Assembly (NCBI GenBank): GCA_011390455.1
Contig: JAABSI010000027.1
Coordinates: 1-34,287, forward strand
Length of the DNA: 34,287 bases
Source of the DNA: Trueperaceae bacterium
Lineage (GTDB): Bacteria; Deinococcota; Deinococci; Deinococcales; Trueperaceae
Direction: 5' to 3'
Made by a program: the position numbers and the translations under genes. Below the pieces are notes generated by a model that was not told where the DNA came from, made no database searches, and saw only the letters and a list, made by a program, of their open reading frames with translations. This document shows positions 8,293 to 16,720 of the stretch, one piece after another (positions within the stretch are counted from its first letter, which is position 1; each line of letters begins with the position of its first letter).

Positions 8293-9389
8293 CAACGCCC
8301 CTCGATCCGGACCCCGTCGCCGTCGAAGTAATGCACGTGCGCCTCGTCGAGTTGGACGTGGGCGAGGCCCTCCGGCATGTCGGGCGGGTCGTCGGAGAAG
8401 ACCCGTACGGTCAGGAGCGTCGCGCCGACCTTGAGGGTGACGAGCGACTCGGGCCCGAGCGTCTCGACCGCGTAAGGCTCGCCGGAGATGGTGGCGGGGC
8501 CGGCCGCTGCGACCAGCCGCAGGTGCTCCGGGCGGATGCCGGCGGTGACCACACCGCCGTCGCCGATCGCCGGCACCAACCAGGCCGCGGTGGCGTCGCT
8601 CAGGGCGAGCTCGACCGCGTCCGAGGCGAGCCGCGGACGCGGACCGCCGTGCACGGTGAACGGCAACAGGTTCATCGGGGGGCTGCCGAGGAAGTTCGCC
8701 ACGAAGGTGGTCGCGGGGCGGCGGTAGACCTCGAGGGGTGGGCCGATCTGGACGATCTTGCCCTCGTGCATCACGGCGATGCGGTCGGCGATCGCCATCG
8801 CCTCCGCTTGGTCGTGGGTGACGTACACGGCGGTGACGCCCACCTCGCGCTGGAGGTGCTTGAGGAAGCTGCGCGCCTCGAGGCGCAGCTTGGCGTCGAG
8901 GTTCGACAGCGGCTCGTCGAACAGGAAGACCTGCGGTTCGTGGACGACCGCGCGCGCGACCGACGTGCGCTGCTGCTGGCCGCCGGAGATCTGACCGGGT
9001 CGACGCTCGAGCAGGTTGCCGATCTGCAGGTGGTCGGCGACCTCGCGCACGCGCTGGTCGCGGGCGGCGACGGCGGCGCCGCGCACCTTGAGCGGGTAGC
9101 CGATGTTGTCGGCGATCGACATGTGCGGGTAGAGGGCGTAGTCCTGGAAGACCATCCCGATGTCGCGGTCGCGCGCGGCGAGCTTGGTGACCTCGCGGTC
9201 GCCGATGTGGATGGTCCCGGCGGTCGGCTTCTCGAGGCCGGCGATGAGCCGCAGCGTCGTCGTCTTGCCGCAGCCCGAGGGCCCCAACAGGCAGACGAAC
9301 TCGCCGTCGGCGATGTCGAAGGAGACGTCGTCGACGGCCTTGACGCTGCCGAACGCCTTCTCGACGCGGTCGAACCTCACGAGCGCCAT
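8292..9389 (-). CDS. Sugar ABC transporter ATP-binding protein (MsmX/UgpC-like)
   Basis: ATPase of 365 residues for the CUT1-type sugar importer encoded by the next three genes upstream on this strand. Walker A is GPSGCGKT at 36-43, the Q-loop is MVFQDYALYPHM, the signature is ISGGQQQR (Ile in place of the usual Leu), Walker B is FLFDEP and the switch histidine is in VYVTHDQ. The C-terminal regulatory region contains ITAGIRPEHL-like sequence typical of MalK/UgpC. GGAGG lies 6 nt before the ATG. ATPases of this type may serve more than one sugar importer, but the dedicated position here suggests it belongs to this system. Confidence 0.93.
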   Translation of the reverse strand: MALVRFDRVEKAFGSVKAVDDVSFDIADGEFVCLLGPSGCGKTTTLRLIAGLEKPTAGTIHIGDREVTKLAARDRDIGMVFQDYALYPHMSIADNIGYPLKVRGAAVAARDQRVREVADHLQIGNLLERRPGQISGGQQQRTSVARAVVHEPQVFLFDEPLSNLDAKLRLEARSFLKHLQREVGVTAVYVTHDQAEAMAIADRIAVMHEGKIVQIGPPLEVYRRPATTFVANFLGSPPMNLLPFTVHGGPRPRLASDAVELALSDATAAWLVPAIGDGGVVTAGIRPEHLRLVAAAGPATISGEPYAVETLGPESLVTLKVGATLLTVRVFSDDPPDMPEGLAHVQLDEAHVHYFDGDGVRIEGR

Positions 9390-9417
9390 CGCGGACCTCC
9401 GGTCGGCTGGGCATGGT

Positions 9418-10317
9418 TCACGACTTGATCCCTCCGAAGAACCGGAAGCCGTACTTCCAGTTGACGAACAGGTAGAGGAGCAGCACGGGCAGGGTGTAGA
9501 GCACCGAGTAGGCGGCGGTCAGCGTGATGAGCGGCGTGCCCGCCTCCGTGTAGAAGGAGTAGATCGCGACGGCCGCCGGCATCTTCTCGCTGCTGCGCAG
9601 GAGGATGAAGGGGATCAAGAAGCCGCCCCAGACGTTGACGAAGGCCCATACCCCCACGACCATCATGCCGGGGCGCACGATCGGCAGCGCCACGTCGCGG
9701 AAGACCGCCCACGAGCTGGCACCGGCCACCATCGCCGACTCCTCGTAGGAGCGCGGGATCGAATCGACGAAGTCGCGCATGATGAAGATCGCGGCCGGCA
9801 ACAGCCCACCGGTGAAGACGAGGATCACGGCCAGGTGGGTGTCGATCAGCCCCATCCGGAAGATCATCAGGAAGATCGGCACCATCGCGGCCGTGCCCGT
9901 GACCACCGACGAGAACAGGACCAGGCCGTAGGTGATCGCTTCGGTGCCGCGGATCGCCGCGCGCGAGAGGGCGTAGGCGGCGAGCGTGGCGCACACCGTG
10001 ACCAGGAGCATCCCGCCGGCGGCCTGGAGCACGCTGTTCTGGACGAGCGCACGGATCGCGAAGGAGTTCTCGAACACGCGCGCGAAGTTCTGCAGGCTCC
10101 ACGGGTCCGGCATCTGGACCGACAGGTTCGCCAGCGTGCTGAAGGGCGCCACCGTGAGCCACAGGAGCGGCAGCAGGAAGAAGGAGGCGAACAGGACCGA
10201 GCCGACGTAGTAGAAGATCCGTCCGAACACGAAGCGGGCGGCGCGGACGCCGTCGCTGGGCGGGGGCTTTCGGGGGCGGAGGGGAACGGGCGTGCGGCCC
10301 GGGGCGGTGGCGCTCAC
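9418..10317 (-). CDS. Sugar ABC transporter permease (MalG-like)
   Basis: Inner-membrane permease of 299 residues with about six membrane segments and the ATPase-docking EAA loop EESAMVAGASSWAVFRDVALP. This loop and the C-terminal NWKYGFRFFGGIKS ending match the MalG/UgpE side of CUT1 importers. The GTG start overlaps the stop of the partner permease (GTGA at 10314-10317). The N-terminal 25 residues are rich in proline and basic residues and lie before the first membrane helix. It should form a heterodimeric channel with the protein encoded at 10314-11216. The substrate is unknown but presumably a glycoside given the GH38 enzyme upstream. Confidence 0.92.
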   Translation of the reverse strand: MSATAPGRTPVPLRPRKPPPSDGVRAARFVFGRIFYYVGSVLFASFFLLPLLWLTVAPFSTLANLSVQMPDPWSLQNFARVFENSFAIRALVQNSVLQAAGGMLLVTVCATLAAYALSRAAIRGTEAITYGLVLFSSVVTGTAAMVPIFLMIFRMGLIDTHLAVILVFTGGLLPAAIFIMRDFVDSIPRSYEESAMVAGASSWAVFRDVALPIVRPGMMVVGVWAFVNVWGGFLIPFILLRSSEKMPAAVAIYSFYTEAGTPLITLTAAYSVLYTLPVLLLYLFVNWKYGFRFFGGIKS

Positions 10318-11216
10318 GTGGAGCTCCTCTTGCGCAGCAGCGACAGGTAGACCAGCGCGAAGCCGAGGTTGATCAGCATCATCACCATCCCGACCGCGCC
10401 GCCCTCGCCGAAGCGGAAGAACTGGAAGGCGGTGCGGTACGTGTAGATCGACACGACCTCGGTCTGGTACGCCGGGCCGCCGCCGGTGAGCAGGAAGGGC
10501 GTGAAGGTGTTGAACGTCCATAGCGTGATCAGCACCAAGGCGGTGATGACGTGCGTGCGGATCATCGGCAGGATGATGTCGCGCAGCCGTTGCCACGTGC
10601 TCGCGCCGACGACGGAGGCGGTCTCGAGATAACTGGGCGGGATGGACCCCAGGGCCGAACTGAACAGCAGCATGCTGAAGGCGGTCCCGCGCCAGATGTT
10701 GAACAAGATGATCGAGACGAGCGGTAGGCCGAGCAGCCAATCGGGGCTGCCGAGGTTGAGGAAGGAGAGGATCTGGTTGAGGGTGCCGTCGTCGCGGTCG
10801 AGGAAGGCGAACCAGGCGAAGGCGACGACCACGTCGGGCATGATCCACGCGAGGATCGCGACCGTCTGGACGGTGCTCTGGATCCAGCCGCGGCGGTGGA
10901 AGAAGAACCAGGCGAGCAGGAGGCCGAGCAGCGCTTGGCCCACGATCGCGGAGAAGAAGACGAACTGGCCCGTGATCAGCAGCGAGGCGCCGAACTCGCC
11001 GGAGTTGAGGAAGGTGTCGGGGTCGAAGAGCCGTAGGTAGTTGTCGAAGCCGACGAACTCGGGGTTGCGCGCCGTGCGCCCCGTGAGGCTCCGGTTGGTG
11101 AAGCTCACCTGGGCGATCCAGAAGAACGGCAGCAGGATGAACGTCACGACGAAGACGCCCGCGGGAAGCAAGAACAACAGTCCGGTCGGGAGCGACAGGA
11201 TCGGGCGTTTGTGCAT
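10314..11216 (-). CDS. Sugar ABC transporter permease (MalF-like)
   Basis: First permease of the sugar importer, 300 residues with about six membrane helices starting at LPTGLLFLLPAGVFV. The docking loop is YLETASVVGASTWQRLRDIILP, and the conserved LNQILSFLNLG segment before it is typical of the MalF/UgpA side. I use the ATG at 11216 because GAGG sits 5 nt before it; the in-frame GTG at 11222 has no such site. It is separated from the binding-protein gene by a strong hairpin and overlaps the next permease by 4 nt. Confidence 0.92.
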   Translation of the reverse strand: MHKRPILSLPTGLLFLLPAGVFVVTFILLPFFWIAQVSFTNRSLTGRTARNPEFVGFDNYLRLFDPDTFLNSGEFGASLLITGQFVFFSAIVGQALLGLLLAWFFFHRRGWIQSTVQTVAILAWIMPDVVVAFAWFAFLDRDDGTLNQILSFLNLGSPDWLLGLPLVSIILFNIWRGTAFSMLLFSSALGSIPPSYLETASVVGASTWQRLRDIILPMIRTHVITALVLITLWTFNTFTPFLLTGGGPAYQTEVVSIYTYRTAFQFFRFGEGGAVGMVMMLINLGFALVYLSLLRKRSST

Positions 11217-11247
11217 CGTCACCTCACGAGTCGGTCGGGGGAGTGGG

Positions 11248-11274
11248 CGGGGCGCCCAAAGCGCGGGCGCCCCG
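11248..11274 (-). terminator. Stem-loop between sugar-binding-protein and permease genes
   Basis: Perfect 10-bp inverted repeat, CGGGGCGCCC at 11248-11257 and GGGCGCCCCG at 11265-11274, with a 7-nt loop. It lies 18 nt after the binding-protein stop and 31 nt before the permease start. There is no T-run on either strand. Its position mirrors the hairpins at 957-1046 and suits differential expression of the binding protein. Confidence 0.68.
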
Positions 11275-11292
11275 TTGCGGTAGGTCGAACGA

Positions 11293-12642
11293 TCAATCGA
11301 GCAGGTCGACGACCATGTCTTCGCCGACGAGGTCGGTGACGGCCCGGGCGTAGGCGTCCATCGCCTGCATCGGGGTCATCTCACCCGACACCACGCGCTC
11401 GGTCATCAGCTGGGCCTCGTAGGAGACCTCGGCGTAGACGCTCTGGTTGGGGCGGGCGGTCGTGTACTCGCCGAGCGCCGCGGCGGTCTCGGTGAGGAAC
11501 TCGTTGTTGGGCACCGGCACGTCGTCGCGGACGCGGATGCGCGGCTGGTTCTGCTGCGCGTTCTCGAGGGCTTCCTGGCTGTTCATGAACGCCAGCAGCT
11601 CCCACGCGAGCTCGGGGTGGTCGCTGTTCGGGTTGAGCACGAAGCCGGTGCCGCCCGAGATCGTCACGAAGTCCTGGCCGTTGTAGCCAGCGCCCGGTTC
11701 TTGGGCCGGCATCTTCGCCCAGCTCATGACGGCGTCGCGGTTGGCGACCTCGAACTCCTGTCCGGGGGCGGTGGGCCCGCGGTAGAAGTAGTCGCCCTCG
11801 ACGAGCAGCGCCGTCTCGCCGTCGCGGAAGTTGGCGAACGACTGGTTGCGGCCGTCCTGAAGCAGCTGGAGCCGCGCGTCGCCGAGCATCTCGTCGACGT
11901 AGATCGTCTCGTAGAGCTCGAGGCTGTCGAGGATGCCCTGGCTGCGGACGATCCAGCGGCCCTCGTCGTCGAGGAGGAAGTGGCCGGTGCCGAGCAGGAC
12001 CATGTAGTAGCCCTGCATGGTGGTCGCTTCGCCCATCGCGGTGCCGGCGTTGATCTGGAGCGGGAACGACTCGGGGTTCGCTTCCTTGACCGCACGGGCG
12101 GCGTCGAGCAGCTCTTCCCAGCTCGTCGGCTGCCAGTTCGCGGCGTCTTCGATGCCGGCGTCTTCGAGGATGTCGGTGCGGACGAAGATCATCCGGAAGT
12201 CGGTGCCGAGCGCGATGCCGTAGCGTTCGCCCTCGAAGGCGGCGAGCGCTTGCAGGCCTTCGGGGATGTGGTCCCAGCCTTCCCAGTCGTCGGCGGCGGC
12301 GCTCGACGCGTTGAGCGGCTCGAGCAGTCCGGCTTCGACGAACTCGGGGATCCAGAAGCCGTCGAAGCCCATCACGTCGGCTCCGGCGCCGACCGAGAGG
12401 TCGAGCGCGTACTGCTCCTTGAGCGCCTCGTCCGAGCCGCCGAACTCGATGAGCTCGACGGTGACGCCAGGGTTGGCGGCTTGGAACTCGGGGATCACGT
12501 AGTCGCGCACCCATTGGACCTGAAGGTCGTTGACGCCGCCGGCGATGCCGCGGAAGGTGATGGTGAGCGTCTGGGCGACGGCGAAGCTGGCCACGGCGAG
12601 CAGCGCGAGGGTGATCAGGGTGGTGCGTAGCAAACGGTTCAT
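11293..12642 (-). CDS. Sugar ABC transporter substrate-binding lipid-free protein (family 1)
   Basis: Secreted receptor of the CUT1 importer, 449 residues. It has a clear Sec signal peptide: Arg near the start, a hydrophobic core LITLALLAVASF and a likely AVA cleavage site at 21-23 with Gln24 as the first mature residue. There is no lipobox cysteine. The mature part reads as a sugar-binding protein (FRGIAGGVNDLQVQWV, GADVMGFDGFW, FVLNPNSDHPELAWELLAFMNSQEAL). AAGGAG precedes the ATG by 7 nt. It follows the GH38 gene by 81 bp and is followed by the two permeases and the ATPase. The ligand is inferred to be an oligosaccharide or glycoside because of these neighbours. Confidence 0.92.
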   Translation of the reverse strand: MNRLLRTTLITLALLAVASFAVAQTLTITFRGIAGGVNDLQVQWVRDYVIPEFQAANPGVTVELIEFGGSDEALKEQYALDLSVGAGADVMGFDGFWIPEFVEAGLLEPLNASSAAADDWEGWDHIPEGLQALAAFEGERYGIALGTDFRMIFVRTDILEDAGIEDAANWQPTSWEELLDAARAVKEANPESFPLQINAGTAMGEATTMQGYYMVLLGTGHFLLDDEGRWIVRSQGILDSLELYETIYVDEMLGDARLQLLQDGRNQSFANFRDGETALLVEGDYFYRGPTAPGQEFEVANRDAVMSWAKMPAQEPGAGYNGQDFVTISGGTGFVLNPNSDHPELAWELLAFMNSQEALENAQQNQPRIRVRDDVPVPNNEFLTETAAALGEYTTARPNQSVYAEVSYEAQLMTERVVSGEMTPMQAMDAYARAVTDLVGEDMVVDLLD

Positions 12643-12687
12643 TCGGGTCTCCTTCGTCGGGAGGTTCGGACCTTGGAGGCTCGGGGG

Positions 12688-12707
12688 GCGCGCCGCGGAC
12701 GGCGCGC
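12688..12707 (-). terminator. Stem-loop after the GH38 gene
   Basis: Inverted repeat GCGCGCCG at 12688-12695 and CGGCGCGC at 12700-12707 with a 4-nt loop, 16 nt beyond the GH38 stop. No T-run follows. It may separate GH38 mRNA from the highly expressed binding-protein message rather than end transcription. Confidence 0.5.
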
Positions 12708-12723
12708 GCGGTCGCGGCTCAGG

Positions 12724-15591
12724 TCATGCCACCACCCCCCTCGGATCGGTGCGCTCGCGGTCGCTGCGGCGTGGGTCGTCGGGACCCGGTGCGCGGCGAC
12801 CGTGCTCGAGTTCGAGGGTGACGACCTCGGAGGGCCCGACGTCGAGCGCCACGCCGGCGCCGTCGATCGGCAGCGCGGCGAGGCGGGTCGCGTCGAGGCG
12901 CACCCGGTGGGCCGCCGTCGGGGTCGGGGTGAGCGCGAGGTGGCCGCGGACGCGACGCGTGGTCGGGTTCCAGAGCCGCACGAGCGTGCGGTCCGGGGCG
13001 TCGGCGGGCACGACGGCGGAGAGGGTCAGGGGGGCGGTCAGCTCGAGGCGCCAGGGGGCGCTCGATCGGGCCTCGGAACCGTGGCCGGTGCCGGGCTGCC
13101 CGGGTGGCGCCAGGTCGGGGCGCGGGTCGATCGGTCCGGCGCGGAAGGCGCGCGGCGCCGCGACGAAGCGCTCCGCGGCGCGGTGGAGCCGGATCGCGTC
13201 GACGTCGCCGTCGAACGGGCACACGGCGAGCTCGAAGCGCTGCAGTCCCGGGCACTGGGCCTCCGGGGTGGCGACGGCCGGACCGGCGCCCTGCGGCCGC
13301 GAGGTCAGGTCGTCGCGCGAGAGCCAGCCGACGGCCCGCAGCAGCGTGACCGCCAGGTCGACGCCGGCGTCGGTCGGGATCGCCTCGACCTCGGGCAGGC
13401 CGCGCACCAGCACCGCGAGGCCGCGCTCGCCGTCGCTGACGGCGCTGAAGCGCCGCTGGTGCACGGTGGCCACGGGGCGCTGGTACCAGCCGTCGCCCAG
13501 GCGCGGGCGCGTCGGGCGCCGGAGGACGTGCCAGTGGCCGTCCGAAGCGACCTCGTCGGCGTGGACGCCGGTCGCGACGACCAAACGCAGGCGGTGGTCG
13601 GCGACGGCGTGGTCGAAGGCGACGCCGAGCTCGACGTGCTCGGCGTAGGCCTCGAGCGCGAGCGTGAGGCGCGCGGTCAGCGTCGCGCGGCCCACGCGGG
13701 TGCGCCGGTCGTCGGCGAGCCGCTCGGGGACCTCGAGCGCGACGTCGAAGGCGATGGCCGCGCGCAGCGGACCCGGCGCCACCAGCGTGGGGGGCGCCGC
13801 GGCGCTTTCGGCGACCCGTGGCCGGTCGTCGGGCACGGGCGAGAAGTCGTACTCGTCGCCGGCGTCGCCCTCCGAGACGAGCCGCAACCGCAGCGCGCGT
13901 CCCGCGCTCGCGTCCGCCGCGAGCCGATCGAACAGCGTCACCGCGCCGTCGTCGGCCACGTGCACGCGCACCGCCTGGTTCTCGAGCCACCAGCCGTCGT
14001 CGGCCCGCCGGGCCTGGACGGCGTCGGTGGCCTCGGGGCCGTCCGCGTCGGTGGCCGTCGGGTCGGCCTCGGGCGCTGCGGCCGGTGCGTCCGGCGTCCG
14101 CCAGGTCACCCGCGCCAGCCCGAGCGGCCGGGTGCGCAACCCGAAGGCGAGGGCGACGCGATCGACCTGGGCGTCGCTGCGCCCGGCCGCGAAGCCGCGC
14201 ACGACCTCGCGCTGCACGGGCAGCGGGCGCCCGTCCTCGTCGAAGAGCTCGACCCGGTCGCCGGTGCCGGACGGCAGCTCGAGGTCCGCGCGCACGACCC
14301 GCCAGGCGGCTTCGGGCAGGGGGTCGAACACGGCGAGCTGCGGAGCGCGCGCGTCGGCGGTGAGCGCTGCGACCGCGCGCTGCGCCAGCTCGTCGCCGAG
14401 GTGGCCGACCGCTTCGAAGCGCGCGTGCATCGCGCGGTGGACCGCGTCGATCGAGCAGCCGCAGATCGAATCGTGCGGGTGGTTGAGGAGCAGGCTGCGC
14501 CAGGCGTGGTCGAGCAGAGCGCGGTCGTCGTGGCCGGTGGCCGCACGCGCGGCGGCGAGGAGCGGCTCGGCGACGCGCTCGAGCAGGGTCTCGGCCGCGT
14601 GGTTCGCCTGCTTGAGCGGCATCCGGGTCGACCAGACACCGCTGAGCACGTGGTGGTATCGGCTGCCCCGGAACTCGCCGCGGTAGCGCTCGAGCGCGAC
14701 GTCGGTCGCGCGCTCCGCGTCGATGAACTCCTCGACGTCCGCGTGGCGGAACTCGACGTTCGGGATCGCGGCCTCGAGCGCTTCGAGCACCTCGGGCAGG
14801 TTGGTCTGCGGGAAGAGGTGATCGGAGCCGTTGAGCAGCAGCGCGTGGCCCGACCGGGTGTAGCCGGCCACGCCCTCGGGCAGGCGCTCGAGCGCCACGC
14901 GCAGCCAGTCGGGGAAGTCGGCAGCGCCCGCCTCGGGGCCGAAGAGGGCCGCCCGCATCTGGCCCACGGCTCGGTCGGGGTCGAAGGCGTCGCGGTACTC
15001 CCAGTCGCGGTGGCCGAGCGCGGTCGCGGTCGAGTAGGTACCGACCAGGTGGACCGCGAACACGTCGGTCGTGCCGTCCGCGGCCTCCCAGCGGAACTCG
15101 GTGCCGAGGCGTTCGCCCTCGTCGCCCACGCCTCGCTCGAACACGACGGCCTTGAGCCCGAAGCCGGCGACCAGGAGCGGCAACTGGGCCACGTGGCCGA
15201 ACGAGTCCGGCGTGTACGCGACCGGCATCGCGCCGCCGAACGGGGCGCAGGTGCGAAGGCCGAGGCGCAGGTTGCGCACGAGCGATTCGGGGCTCACGAG
15301 GTACTCGTCGGCGAGCACGTACCACGGGCCGATCCGCAGACGGCCCGCGCGCACCTGCGCTTCGATCGCCGCGCGGCGCTCGGGGCGTACGGTCAGATAG
15401 TCGTCGAGCACGACGGCCTGCCCGTCGAGCGTGAAGCGGCGGTAGTCGCGTTCCGGGTCCTCGAGCAGTGCGAGTGCCGCGTCGACGACGTCGACGAGGC
15501 GGGCCCGGAAGGCCTCGAGGGGGTGGTACCACTCGCGGTCCCAGTGGGTGTGCGGGACGACGTAGGCGACCAGGTCGCGGCGGGCGCTCAC
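12724..15591 (-). CDS. Glycoside hydrolase family 38 alpha-mannosidase
   Basis: Predicted retaining alpha-mannosidase of 955 residues with no visible signal peptide, so it should act on imported glycans in the cytoplasm. The N terminus has HTHWDREWY, whose H16-x-D18 pair binds the catalytic zinc, and YTPDSFGH, where Asp129 fits the nucleophile. The second zinc histidine lies in NHPHDSICGCS near residue 476. Downstream regions fit the mid-domain and the long beta-rich C-terminal part of GH38. The GTG start overlaps the stop of a 16-residue mini-ORF (GTGA), and the candidate operator palindrome is 10 nt before it. Family membership is firm; the exact linkage cleaved is not known, and some bacterial members remove mannosyl-glycerate or 6-phospho-mannosyl groups. 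Confidence 0.92.
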   Translation of the reverse strand: MSARRDLVAYVVPHTHWDREWYHPLEAFRARLVDVVDAALALLEDPERDYRRFTLDGQAVVLDDYLTVRPERRAAIEAQVRAGRLRIGPWYVLADEYLVSPESLVRNLRLGLRTCAPFGGAMPVAYTPDSFGHVAQLPLLVAGFGLKAVVFERGVGDEGERLGTEFRWEAADGTTDVFAVHLVGTYSTATALGHRDWEYRDAFDPDRAVGQMRAALFGPEAGAADFPDWLRVALERLPEGVAGYTRSGHALLLNGSDHLFPQTNLPEVLEALEAAIPNVEFRHADVEEFIDAERATDVALERYRGEFRGSRYHHVLSGVWSTRMPLKQANHAAETLLERVAEPLLAAARAATGHDDRALLDHAWRSLLLNHPHDSICGCSIDAVHRAMHARFEAVGHLGDELAQRAVAALTADARAPQLAVFDPLPEAAWRVVRADLELPSGTGDRVELFDEDGRPLPVQREVVRGFAAGRSDAQVDRVALAFGLRTRPLGLARVTWRTPDAPAAAPEADPTATDADGPEATDAVQARRADDGWWLENQAVRVHVADDGAVTLFDRLAADASAGRALRLRLVSEGDAGDEYDFSPVPDDRPRVAESAAAPPTLVAPGPLRAAIAFDVALEVPERLADDRRTRVGRATLTARLTLALEAYAEHVELGVAFDHAVADHRLRLVVATGVHADEVASDGHWHVLRRPTRPRLGDGWYQRPVATVHQRRFSAVSDGERGLAVLVRGLPEVEAIPTDAGVDLAVTLLRAVGWLSRDDLTSRPQGAGPAVATPEAQCPGLQRFELAVCPFDGDVDAIRLHRAAERFVAAPRAFRAGPIDPRPDLAPPGQPGTGHGSEARSSAPWRLELTAPLTLSAVVPADAPDRTLVRLWNPTTRRVRGHLALTPTPTAAHRVRLDATRLAALPIDGAGVALDVGPSEVVTLELEHGRRAPGPDDPRRSDRERTDPRGVVA

Positions 15592-15638
15592 GGCGCGCTC
15601 CGAACCGGTTCGATGGCGGGGATGGCGGCCGCAGGCAT
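15588..15638 (-). CDS. Possible 16-residue leader ORF before the GH38 gene
   Basis: ATG at 15638 reads MPAAAIPAIEPVRSAP and stops at a TGA that overlaps the GTG start of the mannosidase gene. GAGG lies 2 nt before the ATG, which is close for a ribosome site. The 18-bp repeat containing the palindrome lies inside this ORF. It could give translational coupling, or be an accident of the operator sequence. Confidence 0.35.
   Translation of the reverse strand: MPAAAIPAIEPVRSAP
15601..15618 (-). promoter_or_regulatory. Candidate LacI-family operator, copy 1
   Basis: CGAACCGGTTCGATGGCG occurs here and again at 16740-16757 with no mismatch. Its core CGAACCGGTTCG (15601-15612) is a perfect palindrome with a central CpG, as LacI-family operators usually have. 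It lies 10 nt before the GTG start of the mannosidase gene, suggesting repression of the sugar operon by the regulator encoded next door. Confidence 0.65.
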
Positions 15639-15647
15639 CGCCTCGAA

Positions 15648-15686
15648 GCTTTGCGCGCCGATGTCAGAGGGGTGCAAAGCGCACCC
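15648..15686 (-). promoter_or_regulatory. Two mutually exclusive short hairpins upstream of the GH38 leader
   Basis: GGGTGC at 15670-15675 can pair with GCACCC at 15681-15686 (5-nt loop), or GCTTTGC at 15648-15654 can pair with GCAAAGC at 15674-15680. The two share bases, so only one can form. The second would end 10 nt before the leader ATG. Short stems; function is speculative. Confidence 0.3.
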
Positions 15687-15721
15687 GCGGCCGGCCCCCG
15701 TGCGTCGGTCCGGCAAGCGGG

Positions 15722-16720
15722 TCATGCGCTCGTCTCCCGCTCGATGAGTGCATGGCCGACGATCCGCCGCGTCGGCGTCAGCGGACGGCCCTCGACCTGG
15801 TCGAGCAGCAGCCCGGCGGCCGCGACGCCGAGCTCGTAGGCGTTCAGTTCGACCGTGCTGAGGCTGGGCGTGACGTAGCGGCCGAGGTCGTCGTCGTTCA
15901 TCCCGAACACGCGCACTCGGCCGGGCACGTCCACGCCGCGGCGGCGCAGCACCTGCAGGGCCGCGACGGCGAGCGGGTCGCTCACCGCGACCACGCCGTC
16001 GAGCGGTGCACCGGCGTCGAGCCGCGCCGCGACCGCCTCTTGGGCTGCGTCGAGGCTGCCCTCCGTGTAGACGATCGCGTCCTCGGCCACGGGCACGCCG
16101 GCCGCCGCGTGGGCGGCGACGAAGCCCGCCGCGCGCTCGCGCGTGAACGCCTGGTCCGCGGGGCCGTTGAGGAGCATCAGGTGGCGTGCGCCGCGCTCGA
16201 GCAAGGCCTGCGTGACGTCCGCGGCCACGGCGTGGTTGTCGTTGTCCACCGTCGGCACCTCGGTCCGTGTGGCGCGGCCGACGAACACGTGCGGGTAGGC
16301 GTGTTCGGCCGCGAGGTCGAGCAAGGGGTCGTCGGGGCCGAGGTTGATGAACACGACGCCGTCGGCCCAACGCTCGCGGATCATCCGCATCAGGGTCGCC
16401 TGTGCTTCCTCGGGTTCGGTCGGCACCGACAGGGCGACGTTGGTCCCGCGCTCGCGCGCGCCGTCGTGCAGGCCGCGGACGAAGCGCGAGAAGAAGCCGC
16501 TCGACATGCCCCCCTCGCCCGGGAAGAGCAGGTGGAGCGACCACGTGCGCCCGCGGGAGAGGCTGCGGGCGGCGAGGCTCGGATGGTAGTCGAGCTCGCT
16601 GGCGACCTGCAGGACCCGTTCGCGGGTGGGCGCCCGCACGCGGGCGTCGCCGTTGAGCGCCAGGGAGGCGGTCGAGACCGAGACGCCGGCGCCGCGCGCG
16701 ATGTCGCGGATCGTCGTCAC
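15722..16720 (-). CDS. LacI-family transcriptional regulator
   Basis: Sugar-responsive DNA-binding regulator of 332 residues from the GTG at 16720. The N terminus is the classic LacI helix-turn-helix plus hinge: TTIRDIARGAGVSVSTASLALNGD, then PTRERVLQVASELDYHPSLAARSLSRGRT. The rest is the periplasmic-binding-protein-like effector domain (for example VAVSDPLAVAALQVLRRRGV and FGMNDDDLGRYVTPSLSTVEL). An in-frame ATG at 16765 would add 15 residues, but that stretch contains the palindromic operator candidate, and family members usually begin right before TTIRDIA. It lies next to and upstream of the GH38 gene and divergent from the IolE-like gene. It probably represses itself and the sugar operon through the two CGAACCGGTTCG sites. 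Confidence 0.92.
   Translation of the reverse strand: MTTIRDIARGAGVSVSTASLALNGDARVRAPTRERVLQVASELDYHPSLAARSLSRGRTWSLHLLFPGEGGMSSGFFSRFVRGLHDGARERGTNVALSVPTEPEEAQATLMRMIRERWADGVVFINLGPDDPLLDLAAEHAYPHVFVGRATRTEVPTVDNDNHAVAADVTQALLERGARHLMLLNGPADQAFTRERAAGFVAAHAAAGVPVAEDAIVYTEGSLDAAQEAVAARLDAGAPLDGVVAVSDPLAVAALQVLRRRGVDVPGRVRVFGMNDDDLGRYVTPSLSTVELNAYELGVAAAGLLLDQVEGRPLTPTRRIVGHALIERETSA

Noticed and set aside
8293..9414. Upstream extension of the PHP hydrolase frame through the ATPase gene
   Set aside because: It reads the ATPase gene out of frame; the ATG at 8292 coupled to the ATPase stop is the sensible start.
12615..12632. CAAACGGTTCA near the sugar-binding-protein start as a third operator
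   Set aside because: Only one half resembles CGAACCGGTTCG and it lies inside the signal-peptide codons.
12673..15747. 1024-codon plus-strand frame opposite the mannosidase
   Set aside because: No recognisable motif; the GH38 frame on the other strand has the full set of catalytic residues.
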